Assembly: GCF_003402535.2 (NCBI RefSeq) | Contig: NZ_AP025170.1 | Coordinates: forward strand, 1,302,001-1,366,000 | Origin: Cupriavidus sp. P-10 | GTDB lineage: Bacteria > Pseudomonadota > Gammaproteobacteria > Burkholderiales > Burkholderiaceae | Direction: 5' to 3' | Length of the DNA: 64,000 nucleotides | Shown: positions 8,232 to 16,784 of the stretch, piece by piece | How the letters are laid out: each line of letters opens with the position of its first letter | Position numbering within the stretch: the stretch's first letter is position 1 | Position numbers and translations under genes: made by a program | Notes under the pieces: model-generated | The model's input: only the letters and a program-made list of their open reading frames with translations | Told to the model about the DNA's origin: nothing | Database searches by the model: none

Positions 8232-9656
8232 TCAGTTGAAACGCACGTACTCGAAATCCATCGGCTGGCGGTTGATGCCCACCGCCGGCGGCGCAATCCA
8301 GTTGGCGTACTTGCCGGGCTCGACCACGCGGCCCATCAGGCTGGCGACAAAGGCGCGGTCCTCGTCGGTGGCGAGCCACTTGCGCTCGTTGGCCTTCCAC
8401 TCGGCCTCGGAGATCAGCTCACCCTGCGGCGACACATGCACGTTGGCCAGCGTGCCGATCTTGCGGTTGAAGGCCTTGTGCGGCACCGTCAGGCGGAAGG
8501 AGATGCCGGCTTTTTCAATCACCTTGTTCCAGCGCGCCACGCCGCCCATGCTGTCCTTGATGTAGTCGTCGCGCAGCACTTCATTGAGCGCATTGAGCAT
8601 CGGCACCTCGCGCTCTCCCAGGCGGCCGTCGCGCACTTCCAGCACGCGGTAGGCATCGCCCTTGAGCACGTGGTCGTCGGCGCGCTTGCCTTCCTCGAAG
8701 CGGCCCTTCAGGCCGGCGCTGTAGAAGGTGGCCGCGTTGGACGACTGGTCGGCGCCGAACAGGTCGATGGTCACGCTGTAGTGGAAGTTCAGGTAGCGCT
8801 GGATCGTCTCCAGGTCGATCACGCCGGCGGCGCGCACCTGTTCCGGATCTTCGATGCCGCGCTCGCGCATGACCTCGCAGGTGCGCTGGATCACGCGCGA
8901 CACGCCCGATTCGCCGACGAACATGTGGTGCGCTTCCTCGGTCAGCATGAAGCGCGTGGTGCGCGCGAGCGGATCGAAGCCCGACTCGGCCAGCGCGCAC
9001 AGCTGAAACTTGCCGTCGCGGTCGGTGAAGTAGGTGAACATGAAGAACGCCAGCCAGTCCGGGGTGCGCTCGTTGAAGGCGCCGAGGATGCGCGGATTGT
9101 CCTGGTCGCCGGAGCGGCGATCCAGCAGCGCCTCGGCTTCTTCGCGGCCGTCGCGGCCGAAGTAGCGGTGCAGCAGGTACACCATGGCCCACAGGTGGCG
9201 GCCTTCCTCCACGTTCACCTGGAACAGGTTGCGCAGGTCGTACAGGCTGGGCGCGGTCAGGCCAAGGTGGCGTTGCTGCTCGACCGATGCCGGCTCGGTG
9301 TCACCCTGCGTGACGATGATGCGGCGCAGGTTGGCGCGGTGTTCGCCGGGCACGTCCTGCCACGCGGCTTCGCCCTTGTGCTCGCCGAAATGGATCTTGC
9401 GCTCGGGGTCGGCCGGCTGCAGGAAGATGCCCCAGCGGTAATCGGGCATCTTGACGTGCTCGAAGTGCGCCCAGCCCGACGGGTCGACCGACACCGCGGT
9501 GCGCAGGTACACGTCGAAGTTGTGCGAGCCATCCGGCCCCATGTCGCGCCACCAGTCGAGGAAGGCGGGCTGCCAGTGTTCGAGCGCGCGTTGCAGCGCG
9601 CGGTCGTCGGACAGGTTGACGTTGTTGGGGATCTTCTGGCTGTAGTCGATGCTCAC
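8232..9656 (-). CDS. boxB: Benzoyl-CoA 2,3-epoxidase oxygenase subunit BoxB
   Basis: BoxB is the diiron oxygenase that converts benzoyl-CoA plus O2 to 2,3-epoxybenzoyl-CoA. The 474-residue length matches known BoxB. Iron-ligand motifs of the ferritin-like fold are visible: the [18 protein letters not shown] segment (Glu and ExxH-like, about residues 150-168) and [13 protein letters not shown] (about 238-250), plus Asp/Glu in helices between. The N-terminus ([16 protein letters not shown]) and the [20 protein letters not shown] segment are family-typical. Translation starts at GTG 9656. It lies 42 bases after boxC and 76 bases before boxA, in the order C-B-A. Confidence 0.96.
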   Translation of the reverse strand: MSIDYSQKIPNNVNLSDDRALQRALEHWQPAFLDWWRDMGPDGSHNFDVYLRTAVSVDPSGWAHFEHVKMPDYRWGIFLQPADPERKIHFGEHKGEAAWQDVPGEHRANLRRIIVTQGDTEPASVEQQRHLGLTAPSLYDLRNLFQVNVEEGRHLWAMVYLLHRYFGRDGREEAEALLDRRSGDQDNPRILGAFNERTPDWLAFFMFTYFTDRDGKFQLCALAESGFDPLARTTRFMLTEEAHHMFVGESGVSRVIQRTCEVMRERGIEDPEQVRAAGVIDLETIQRYLNFHYSVTIDLFGADQSSNAATFYSAGLKGRFEEGKRADDHVLKGDAYRVLEVRDGRLGEREVPMLNALNEVLRDDYIKDSMGGVARWNKVIEKAGISFRLTVPHKAFNRKIGTLANVHVSPQGELISEAEWKANERKWLATDEDRAFVASLMGRVVEPGKYANWIAPPAVGINRQPMDFEYVRFN

Positions 9657-9698
9657 GGTGTCTCCTCGTTGTACTGGCGCGGCGCAGCGGGCAGGGCG

Positions 9699-11399
9699 CT
9701 ACACCCGGTCCCAGTCGAAGCGCGCCTTGTTGCCGGTGCCGAACACCTTCAGTGCGCCGTTCTCGCCGACGGCGTTGGGCCGCTGGAAGATCCAGTTCTG
9801 CCACGCGGTCAGCCGGCCGAAGATGCGCGTCGCCATGTTCTCGGCGCCACCGAAACGCAGGTTGGCTTCCATGCCGGTGAGTGCGTCTGGAGACAGGCTG
9901 GCGCGCTCTTCCAGCGCGATGCGGATCTCGTCTTCCCAGTCGATATCGTCGGGCGCGGCGGTAATCAGGCCGAGCGAATCGGCGCTGAGCGCGTCGAGCG
10001 GCGCGCCAATGTGTTCGCGCACCGCGGTCAGTGCGGTCTCGTCGCCATAGAAACGCGCGGCCAGCCGGGTTTGCCCGTTCGGCATCGGGTAGCGGCCGAA
10101 GTTGACCGCGGACACGAAGATACGTGGCGCGTCGTCGGGTGCATCGGGCAGGTGCAGCATGTAGCTGCGGTCGGCCGCCAGCGCCAGTTCGAGCAGCGTG
10201 CCGGCGAAGCACGAATCCTGCTCGATCAGCGCGATCAGGCTGCGTGACGACACATCCAGCCGCGCCAGCGTACGGCGCAGCATGCCGATGGTCTCGCGCA
10301 CGAACCAGTGGCCGGCATTGGCTTCCACCAGCGCGTCAGCGGCCAGCACCTGTGCCGGATCGCCATCGGTCTTCAGCACCCAGATGCCGATGTCCAGGTG
10401 GTTGGTGCGCAGCGTCAGGATTGCGTCGTCAAGCTCGCGCGCCATTTTCAGCGGCCACCATTGCGCGCCGGCCGCGACCACGGCGGCGAGATTGGCGGGC
10501 TGGTGCTTGTCCGGGCCGAACACGGTCAGCGTGGCCTTGCGCGCCGCGGGATCGATATGCACGCGCACGGTCTCGTAGCGGTAGCCGTCGGGCTCGACTT
10601 TTCGCGACAGCGGCGTCAGCGTGACGCCATGGTGGCCCTGCGGGCGGTCGCTGGTGGCGGCCAGGGCCGCGGCGCGTTCGGCGACATACTCGGCGAAGCG
10701 CGCCGGCTTGACCACTTCATCGACCAGTTTCCAGTCCTTGGCGCGCTGGCCGCGCACACCCTCGGTGGTCGTGCAGAAGATGTCGGCATGGTCGCGCCTG
10801 ACCTTGCGCTTGTCGGTCACCCGGGTCAGGCCGCCGGTACCGGGTAGTACGCCCAGCAGCGGCACTTCGGGCAGGCTGACCGCGGACGAGCGGTCGTCGA
10901 CCAGCACGATCTCGTCGCAGGCCAGCGCCAGTTCGTAGCCGCCACCGGCGGTGGTGCCGTTGCAGGCGGCGATGAATTTCAGTCCGGAGTGCTCGCTGGC
11001 ATCCTCGAAGGCGTTGCGGGTCTCGTTGGTGAACTTGCAGAAATTGACCTTCCACGCGTGCGACGACTGGCCCAGCATGAAGATATTGGCGCCGGAGCAG
11101 AAGATGCGCTCGCGTGCGCTGGTGAGCACCACGGTGCGCACTTCGGGATGCTCGAAGCGGATGCGCTGCAGCGCGTCGTGCAGTTCGATGTCGACGCCAA
11201 GGTCATACGAATTCAGCTTGAGCGCGTAGCCGGGGCGCAGGCCGGCTTCCTCGTCGACGTCCATCGCCAGCGTGGCGACGGCCCCGTTGAAACTGAGCTT
11301 CCAGTGGCGGTACTGGTCTGGATGGCGCTCGAACGTGACGGGAACGGGGGCTTCTGCCTGGTTGGCAGGCTGAAGTGGGGCGGTTGCCGGCGCGGACAT
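9699..11399 (-). CDS. boxC: 2,3-epoxybenzoyl-CoA dihydrolase BoxC
   Basis: BoxC hydrolyses and opens the ring of 2,3-epoxybenzoyl-CoA, giving 3,4-dehydroadipyl-CoA semialdehyde and formate. The 566-residue protein has two crotonase-like halves. The first holds the oxyanion-hole regions (VVLTSARERIFCSGANIFML, about residues 90-108, and FIAACNGTTAGGGYELALAC, about 147-166). The second half has matching but diverged segments, LIALIEQDSCFAGTLLELALAAD and RLAARFYGDE. The start ATG at 11399 has an AAGGAGAC ribosome site. It is the first gene of boxC-boxB-boxA, with palindromic operator candidates just upstream at 11415-11454. Confidence 0.95.
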   Translation of the reverse strand: MSAPATAPLQPANQAEAPVPVTFERHPDQYRHWKLSFNGAVATLAMDVDEEAGLRPGYALKLNSYDLGVDIELHDALQRIRFEHPEVRTVVLTSARERIFCSGANIFMLGQSSHAWKVNFCKFTNETRNAFEDASEHSGLKFIAACNGTTAGGGYELALACDEIVLVDDRSSAVSLPEVPLLGVLPGTGGLTRVTDKRKVRRDHADIFCTTTEGVRGQRAKDWKLVDEVVKPARFAEYVAERAAALAATSDRPQGHHGVTLTPLSRKVEPDGYRYETVRVHIDPAARKATLTVFGPDKHQPANLAAVVAAGAQWWPLKMARELDDAILTLRTNHLDIGIWVLKTDGDPAQVLAADALVEANAGHWFVRETIGMLRRTLARLDVSSRSLIALIEQDSCFAGTLLELALAADRSYMLHLPDAPDDAPRIFVSAVNFGRYPMPNGQTRLAARFYGDETALTAVREHIGAPLDALSADSLGLITAAPDDIDWEDEIRIALEERASLSPDALTGMEANLRFGGAENMATRIFGRLTAWQNWIFQRPNAVGENGALKVFGTGNKARFDWDRV

Positions 11400-11414
11400 G
11401 GCTGTCTCCTTGAT

Positions 11415-11454
11415 GCACTATAGTGCCTTGCGGCTTTTGATGAAATATAGTGCA
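11415..11454. promoter_or_regulatory. Candidate BoxR operators upstream of boxC
   Basis: A perfect 12-base palindrome GCACTATAGTGC lies at 11415-11426, and a second TATAGTGCA half at 11446-11454, 27 bases apart by the TATAGTGC core. The same TATAGTGCA occurs upstream of the ligase gene at 12617. On the minus strand the palindrome contains a -10-like TATAGT about 20 bases from the boxC start. I infer BoxR binding from location and sharing; regulators of this family are reported to bind TGCA-containing repeats. Confidence 0.6.
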
Positions 11455-11524
11455 GAGGAAGGCGCGGCGCAATGCCTGATTGCCCCGCGCGCGGAACGGC
11501 GGGGTGGAGACGGCGGAAAACGGG

Positions 11525-12478
11525 TCAGGCGCCCGCGGTCTGCAACTGTGCGCGCAGTTGTTGCAGCGAGGTCGCGGCATCCAGGCCGCTGGTGTCGATG
11601 GAGATATCGGCGCGGGCGTACAGCGGCGTGCGCGCCTGCAGGATGCGGCGCAGGTCGGCCATGGCTTCGCGGTTGCCTTCCATCGGGCGCATGTCGCCCT
11701 GGGCCACCACGCGCGCCATGTGCTCTTCCGGCGAGGTGCGCACCCAGATGGTGTAGCAATGCGCCAGCAACAGGTTGAAGGTGCCCGGCTCCGACACCAG
11801 GCTGCCCGGCGTGGCGAGCACCATGCGTTCGTTCTCGCGCAGCGTGCGTTCCAGCGCACGCATCTCGTAGCGGCGGTAGGCGGCCTGGCCGTACAGCGAA
11901 TGGATTTCGGACAGGCTGGCGCCGGCTTCCTGCTCGATCACGGTGTTCAGTTCGACAAACGGCACGTCGCGCGCTGCCGCCAGTGCGCGACCCAGCGTGG
12001 ACTTGCCGGCGCCGCGCAGGCCGATCAGCGCGATGCGGCGGTGGCGTGCGTCGCCGGATTCCTCGGGGGCCAGCGCGTGGCGGCAGGCTTCGCGCACGCG
12101 CGCGAGGTCCGCTGCCGGCAGTTGCGACAGCCATTGCACCATCTGAGCGAATTCTGTCGCCTGCTGGCCATTGAGGCCGTCCACCTCGGCCAGCACCACC
12201 GGCAGCGGCACGTCGAGCGCACCCGCTACCTGGCGCAGCAACAGCACCGAGGCATTGCCGGTACCGGTTTCCAGGTTGGCCAGGTAGCGCTCGGACACGC
12301 CGGCGCCGCGCGCCAGGTCCTTGCGCGACATCCCGCGCGAGGCGCGCAGCGAGCGGATGCGGTCGCCCAGTTGCGTCAGGTAGGGATCGCGCTCGCCATT
12401 GGCGGCCGGCGCTGACGCTTCCCGGGCGGTAGGGGCGTCGGAATCGGTGGCAGGCAGCGGGGCTGGGTCGCGGCGCAT
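11525..12478 (-). CDS. boxR: BoxR/BzdR-type regulator: Xre HTH fused to shikimate-kinase-like domain
   Basis: This 317-residue protein is a benzoyl-CoA responsive repressor of the BzdR/BoxR family. Residues about 35-90 are an Xre helix-turn-helix (LGDRIRSLRASRGMSRKDLA, then GVSERYLANLETG). After a linker, residues about 150-315 form a shikimate-kinase-like domain with a P-loop (GLRGAGKSTLGRALA) and later LATPGSLV and RDIL-type helices, used in this family to sense the CoA thioester rather than for catalysis. It sits between the two divergent transcription units it would control. ATG 12478 is chosen; a longer form from a TTG at 12526 is possible, and the Ala/Pro-rich first 30 residues make the exact start uncertain. 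Confidence 0.9.
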   Translation of the reverse strand: MRRDPAPLPATDSDAPTAREASAPAANGERDPYLTQLGDRIRSLRASRGMSRKDLARGAGVSERYLANLETGTGNASVLLLRQVAGALDVPLPVVLAEVDGLNGQQATEFAQMVQWLSQLPAADLARVREACRHALAPEESGDARHRRIALIGLRGAGKSTLGRALAAARDVPFVELNTVIEQEAGASLSEIHSLYGQAAYRRYEMRALERTLRENERMVLATPGSLVSEPGTFNLLLAHCYTIWVRTSPEEHMARVVAQGDMRPMEGNREAMADLRRILQARTPLYARADISIDTSGLDAATSLQQLRAQLQTAGA

Positions 12479-12616
12479 GGGTGTCGGGAGTCGTGTTGAC
12501 CGGGCGGCGCCTGGACCGCCTGGCAAAAATGCAAGGGCGCATTATACGAGCAGGCTCGGCGCGTCCTGTGGCGCTTCGGGCTCGCCGCTCAGCGGCGGGC
12601 CGCAAGGCGCTGTCTT

Positions 12617-12666
12617 ATAGTGCATCCCCTTGCTTGCATAATAGTTGATATGAAATAAAATGCATC
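12617..12666 (+). promoter_or_regulatory. Putative promoter and operators of the benzoate-CoA ligase operon
   Basis: TTGCAT (12635-12640) and TAAAAT (12657-12662) at 16-base spacing make a plausible sigma70 promoter. TATAGTGCA at 12617-12625, TGCATAATA at 12636-12644 and TGCA at 12662-12665 overlap or flank it. The first is identical to the half sites in front of boxC. The patch is clearly more AT-rich than its surroundings. Binding by BoxR is inference. Confidence 0.5.
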
Positions 12667-12787
12667 GCAAAGCGGATGCCGGCACCCGACGTGATCCGGA
12701 CACCGCGACAACAGCGACTCGCCTGGCGCCTGCGCGCAGCTACCGGATTCCGGCGGCTCGCGGCATGCGACACCAAGGAGTGGAGAC

Positions 12788-14410
12788 ATGACGCCCCCCA
12801 ATACTGCCGCGACCGCCGCCGGCGCCGTCGCGGTGCTGCCGCCGCGCTACAACGCCGCCGAAGACCTGCTCTCGCGCAACCTCGAGGCCGGCCGGGGCGG
12901 CAAGGCCGCCTATCTCGACGACGCCACTTCGCTGACCTACGCCGAACTTGATGCCCGCGCCCGACGCTTTGCGGGCGCGCTGCGCGATGCGGGGTTCCGG
13001 CAGGAAGAGCGGCTGCTGTTGTGCGCGCTCGATACCGTCGATTTCCCCACGGTGTTCCTCGGCTGCCTGCTGGCGGGGGTGGTGCCGGTAGCGGTCAACA
13101 CGCTGCTGACCGCGGACGACTATGCGTTCATGCTCGGCCACAGCGGCGCCCGCGCGGTGGTGGTATCGACGCCGCTGTTGCCGGTGATGCAGGCCGCGAT
13201 CGGCAAGAGCGGGCTGGCACCGACGGTGATCCAGGCTGCCCCGCATGGCGATGCGGCGCCGGCATGCAGCGTGGGCGCAATGCTGGCGCGCACGCGCTCG
13301 CCCGCTCCGGTAGCCTGCACCGGTCCGGATGACATGGCGTTCTGGCTCTATTCGTCGGGCTCGACCGGCCGACCCAAGGGCACGGTGCATACCCATGGCA
13401 ACCTGTTCCATACCGCTGACCTCTATGCCCGCCAGGTACTTGGCATCCGCGAGGACGACGTCGTATTCTCGGCCGCCAAGCTGTTCTTCGCCTACGGGCT
13501 GGGTAATGCGCTGACTTTCCCGATGTCGGTCGGCGCGACCACCGTGCTGATGGCCGAACGGCCCACGCCGACGGCAGTGTTCCGGCGCCTGCGCGAGCAG
13601 CGGCCGACCGTTTTCTGCGGTGTGCCGACACTGTTCGCGGGCATGCTCGCCGCGCCCGACCTGCCCGCGCGCGACGAGGTGGCGCTGCGCGTATGCACCT
13701 CCGCCGGCGAGGCATTGCCGCGCGATATCGGCGAGCGTTTCCTGGCGCATTTCGGCTGCGACATCCTGGATGGCATCGGCTCCACCGAGATGCTGCACAT
13801 CTTCCTGTCGAACCGGCCCGGCGAGGTGCGCTACGGCACCACGGGCAAGCCCGTGCCGGGCTACGAACTGAAACTGCTGGACGAAAGCGGCGAGCCCCCT
13901 GCGCCTGGCGAGATCGGCGACCTCTACATCAAGGGCCCGAGCGCGGCGCTGATGTACTGGTGCAACCGCGACAAGAGCCGCGACACTTTCGTCGGCGAAT
14001 GGACGCGCAGCGGCGACAAGTACCTGCGCGATGCCGATGGCTACTACACCTACGCGGGGCGCAGCGACGACATGCTCAAGGTCGGTGGCATCTACGTCTC
14101 GCCGTTCGAGGTCGAGGCCGCGCTGGCGCTGCACCCGGCCGTACTGGAAGCGGCGGTGATCGGCGTGGCCGATGCCGACGAACTGGTCAAGCCCAAGGCC
14201 TTCGTGGTGCTGCGGCCTGGCCAGCAATGGCATGACGGCATGGGCGCGGAGTTGCAGGCGTTTATCAAGTCGAGGCTGGCGCCGTACAAATATCCGCGCC
14301 AGATCGAATGCGTGCCGGAACTGCCCAAGACCGCGACCGGCAAGATCCAGCGGTTCCGGCTGCGCCAGCGCGAGGAAGCCGCGCGCCAGTCCGGGACAAC
14401 TCCTTCCTGA
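12788..14410 (+). CDS. bclA: Benzoate-CoA ligase
   Basis: This enzyme activates benzoate with ATP and CoA to benzoyl-CoA, the entry step of the box pathway. The 540-residue protein is a class I adenylate-forming enzyme: P-loop-like YSSGSTGRPKGTVHTHGN (about residues 190-207), the LDGIGSTEMLHIFLSNRPGE motif (about 326-345) typical of benzoate ligases, YTYAGRSDDMLKVGGIYVSP hinge (about 420-440) and the catalytic Lys in PKTATGKIQRF (about 515-525). A GGAG ribosome site precedes ATG 12788. The next gene begins 4 bases after its stop, so the two are coupled. Confidence 0.93.
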   Translation: MTPPNTAATAAGAVAVLPPRYNAAEDLLSRNLEAGRGGKAAYLDDATSLTYAELDARARRFAGALRDAGFRQEERLLLCALDTVDFPTVFLGCLLAGVVPVAVNTLLTADDYAFMLGHSGARAVVVSTPLLPVMQAAIGKSGLAPTVIQAAPHGDAAPACSVGAMLARTRSPAPVACTGPDDMAFWLYSSGSTGRPKGTVHTHGNLFHTADLYARQVLGIREDDVVFSAAKLFFAYGLGNALTFPMSVGATTVLMAERPTPTAVFRRLREQRPTVFCGVPTLFAGMLAAPDLPARDEVALRVCTSAGEALPRDIGERFLAHFGCDILDGIGSTEMLHIFLSNRPGEVRYGTTGKPVPGYELKLLDESGEPPAPGEIGDLYIKGPSAALMYWCNRDKSRDTFVGEWTRSGDKYLRDADGYYTYAGRSDDMLKVGGIYVSPFEVEAALALHPAVLEAAVIGVADADELVKPKAFVVLRPGQQWHDGMGAELQAFIKSRLAPYKYPRQIECVPELPKTATGKIQRFRLRQREEAARQSGTTPS

Positions 14411-14414
14411 AGCG

Positions 14415-15251
14415 ATGCAAGACAACAAGATGCCGATGCCGACCAGCCTGGTGGAAATCCCCTTCGACGAACGCCGTATCCAGATCGAGTACCAGTGGCT
14501 GCGCCCCGAGCGCGCGCAGCGCCCGCTGGTGGTCTTCCTGCACGAAGGGCTGGGCTCGGTCAGCATGTGGCGCGACTTTCCGCGCAGCTTCTGCGAGGCT
14601 GGCGACTATCGCGGGCTGGTGTTCTCACGCTATGGCTACGGCCGTTCCACGCCGCGCCCGCCCGCCGAGAAGTGGCGCCCCGATTTCATGCACCGCCAGG
14701 CGCGCGAGGCGTTGCCGGCGTTGTTCGACGCGCTCGATATCGGCCCTGGCCGCACGCATGGCATGCCCTGGCTGCTGGGGCATAGCGATGGCGGCTCGAT
14801 CGCGCTGATCTTTGCCGCCAGTTTCCCGCAGGCACTGGACGGCATTACCGTGCTGGCGCCGCATATCGTGGTGGAAGACCTGTCGGTCAGCAGCATCGCC
14901 GCTACGCGTCAGGTCTACCTCGACACCGACCTGCGCCAGCGGCTCGCGCGCCATCACGACGACGTCGAATCCGCCTTCTGGGGCTGGAACGATATCTGGC
15001 TCGACCCGGATTTCCGCCAGTGGGACCTGCGCCCGCTGCTGTCCGGTTTGAAGGGTCCGGTGCTGGCGGTACAGGGCGAGGACGACGAGTACGGCACCAT
15101 GGCGCAGATCGAGGGTATCCATCGATATGCCCCGCAAACCACGTTGCTTAAACTCGCGCGATGCGGGCATTCGCCACACCGCGACCAGCCTGAGGCGTTG
15201 ACGCAGGCCGCGGTTCGGCATATAAACACACATACTTCATACCTAAAATAA
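14415..15251 (+). CDS. Alpha/beta hydrolase of the benzoate operon
   Basis: This 278-residue alpha/beta hydrolase follows the ligase gene by 4 bases and precedes the ABC importer. The fold motifs are in order: oxyanion HEGLGSVSMW (about residues 40-49), nucleophile elbow LLGHSDGGSIAL with Ser (about 120-131), an acid candidate in VQGEDDEYG (about 222-230) and His in LARCGHSPHRDQPE (about 250-263). Such hydrolases recur in box clusters; a role in removing stalled CoA thioesters or hydrolysing a lactone or ester has been suggested but I cannot assign a substrate. The start ATG at 14415 is chosen because earlier in-frame starts lie deep in the ligase gene. Confidence 0.85.
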   Translation: MQDNKMPMPTSLVEIPFDERRIQIEYQWLRPERAQRPLVVFLHEGLGSVSMWRDFPRSFCEAGDYRGLVFSRYGYGRSTPRPPAEKWRPDFMHRQAREALPALFDALDIGPGRTHGMPWLLGHSDGGSIALIFAASFPQALDGITVLAPHIVVEDLSVSSIAATRQVYLDTDLRQRLARHHDDVESAFWGWNDIWLDPDFRQWDLRPLLSGLKGPVLAVQGEDDEYGTMAQIEGIHRYAPQTTLLKLARCGHSPHRDQPEALTQAAVRHINTHTSYLK

Positions 15252-15371
15252 TTGGGCTTCCCGCCCGCTCCGCAGCGGTCCGCGGCGCAGATGCGCCGAC
15301 GCAGGCCACGGCAGCGGCAGGGGGACCGGCAACGGTCCAGCGAGCCGCCGGCTTGACCACCAGGAGACAAC

Positions 15372-16574
15372 ATGCGTCGCATCACCCCGCGCAGGCTCGC
15401 GCCTGCCTGCCTTGCCGTCGCCACCGTGTTTGCCATGGCCGGCGCCTCCGCCCAGACCGCACAGCCGGCGCCGGCTGCGCCGGGCGGCAAGATCAAGGTC
15501 GGCTTCATGCTGCCGTACACCGGCACCTATGCGGCGCTCGGCACCGCCATCGAGAATGGCTTCCGGATGTATGTGCAGCAGCAGGGCGGCAAGCTCGGTG
15601 GGCGCGAGATCGAGTACTTCAAGGTCGACGATGAATCCGACCCCGCCAAGGCCCCGGAAAATGCCACCAAGCTGGTCAAGCGCGACCAGGTCGACGTGGT
15701 GGTCGGCACGGTGCATTCGGGCGTGCAGATGGGCATCGTCAAGGTCGCCAAGGAAAACAACACGCTGCTGATCATCCCCAACGCCGGCGTCGACGAAGCC
15801 ACCGGTCCGCTGTGCGGCCCGAACATCTTCCGCACTTCGTTCTCGAACTGGCAGCCGGGCTATGCAATGGGCCAGGTGCTGGCTGACCGCGGGCTCAAGA
15901 AGGTGGTGACGCTGACGTGGAAATACGCCGCCGGCGAGCAGTCGGTCAAGGGCTTCAAGGAAGCCTTCGAGGCCAAGGGCGGCAAGGTGGTGAAGGAACT
16001 GAGCCTGCCGTTCCCCAACGTCGAATTCCAGGCGCTGATCACCGAGGTGGCTTCGCTCAAGCCCGATGCCGTGTTCGTGTTCTTTGCCGGCGGCGGCGCG
16101 GTCAAGTTCGTCAAGGACTGGGCCGGGGCAGGATTGAAGGACAAGATCCCGCTGTATGGCTCGGGCTTCCTGACCGACGGCACGCTGGAAGCGCAGGGCA
16201 ATGCCGCGCAGGGGCTGGAGACGACGCTGCATTATGCCGATGGCCTGACCAACGCGCGCGACAAGAATTTCCGCCTGGATTACGCCAAGGCCTTCAAGCT
16301 GCAGCCCGATGTCTACGCGGTGCAGGGCTATGACGCGGCACAGCTGCTCGCGGCCGGTGCCACCGCGGTCAAGGGCGACATGACGCGCAAGGCCGACCTG
16401 TACAAGGCCATGGGCGCGGCGAAGATCGACAGCCCGCGTGGGACTTTTACGCTGTCGAAGGCGCACAACCCGGTGCAGGATTTCTACCTGCGCAAGGTGG
16501 ACGGGCGCGAGAACAAGGTCAGCTCGGTGGCGGTGAAGGCGCTGGCTGATCCGGCGCGTGGGTGCCGGCTGTAA
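15372..16574 (+). CDS. ABC transporter substrate-binding protein, branched-chain/aromatic acid type
   Basis: A 400-residue periplasmic binding protein of the Leu/Ile/Val (Peripla_BP_6) family. The signal peptide is clear: RRITPRRLAPACLAVATVFA and a cleavage site at AGASAQT (about residue 28). The ligand fold follows with KVGFMLPYTGTYAALGTAIENG (shown here only as its first part), VVVGTVHSGVQMGIVKVAKE and VYAVQGYDAAQLL. It leads the livHMGF-type genes and stands in the benzoate operon, so an aromatic acid such as benzoate is the likely ligand; this is inference from context. A pair of inverted repeats separates it from the permease genes. Confidence 0.9.
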   Translation: MRRITPRRLAPACLAVATVFAMAGASAQTAQPAPAAPGGKIKVGFMLPYTGTYAALGTAIENGFRMYVQQQGGKLGGREIEYFKVDDESDPAKAPENATKLVKRDQVDVVVGTVHSGVQMGIVKVAKENNTLLIIPNAGVDEATGPLCGPNIFRTSFSNWQPGYAMGQVLADRGLKKVVTLTWKYAAGEQSVKGFKEAFEAKGGKVVKELSLPFPNVEFQALITEVASLKPDAVFVFFAGGGAVKFVKDWAGAGLKDKIPLYGSGFLTDGTLEAQGNAAQGLETTLHYADGLTNARDKNFRLDYAKAFKLQPDVYAVQGYDAAQLLAAGATAVKGDMTRKADLYKAMGAAKIDSPRGTFTLSKAHNPVQDFYLRKVDGRENKVSSVAVKALADPARGCRL

Positions 16575-16610
16575 GGCTTTCCAGGTCGCCCGGTTTGCTC
16601 CCTGCAGTCA

Positions 16611-16735
16611 TCTCTCCCGCCTGCGGGAGAGGGGCCGGGGGCGAGGGCAGGACTCTCCACGAAGTGTAGCCACGTCGCATCACGCAAACGCCGGCCCTGT
16701 CCCCCAACCCCTCTCCCGCGCGCGGGAGAGGGGGG
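16611..16735. repeat. Pair of inverted REP-like elements
   Basis: Two copies of a hairpin-forming unit face each other about 45 bases apart. The left copy (from 16611) reads TCTCCCGC-CT-GCGGGAGAGGGG followed by a G-rich tail ending GAGGGC. The right copy (to 16735) is the reverse complement of the same pattern, with CGCG in the loop and a tail ending ACAGGGC. This is the layout of bacterial interspersed repeats found between genes. It may stabilise the upstream message. Confidence 0.8.
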
Positions 16736-16784
16736 CTTGCCACCAGCATGCGTGGCGCTATCGGTTTCTTGATGTATTGCCCGC

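Noticed and set aside
8043..10247. Open frame of 734 codons antisense to boxA, boxB and boxC
   Set aside because: It spans three real genes and the spacers between them, and reads as a shadow of the biased codons.
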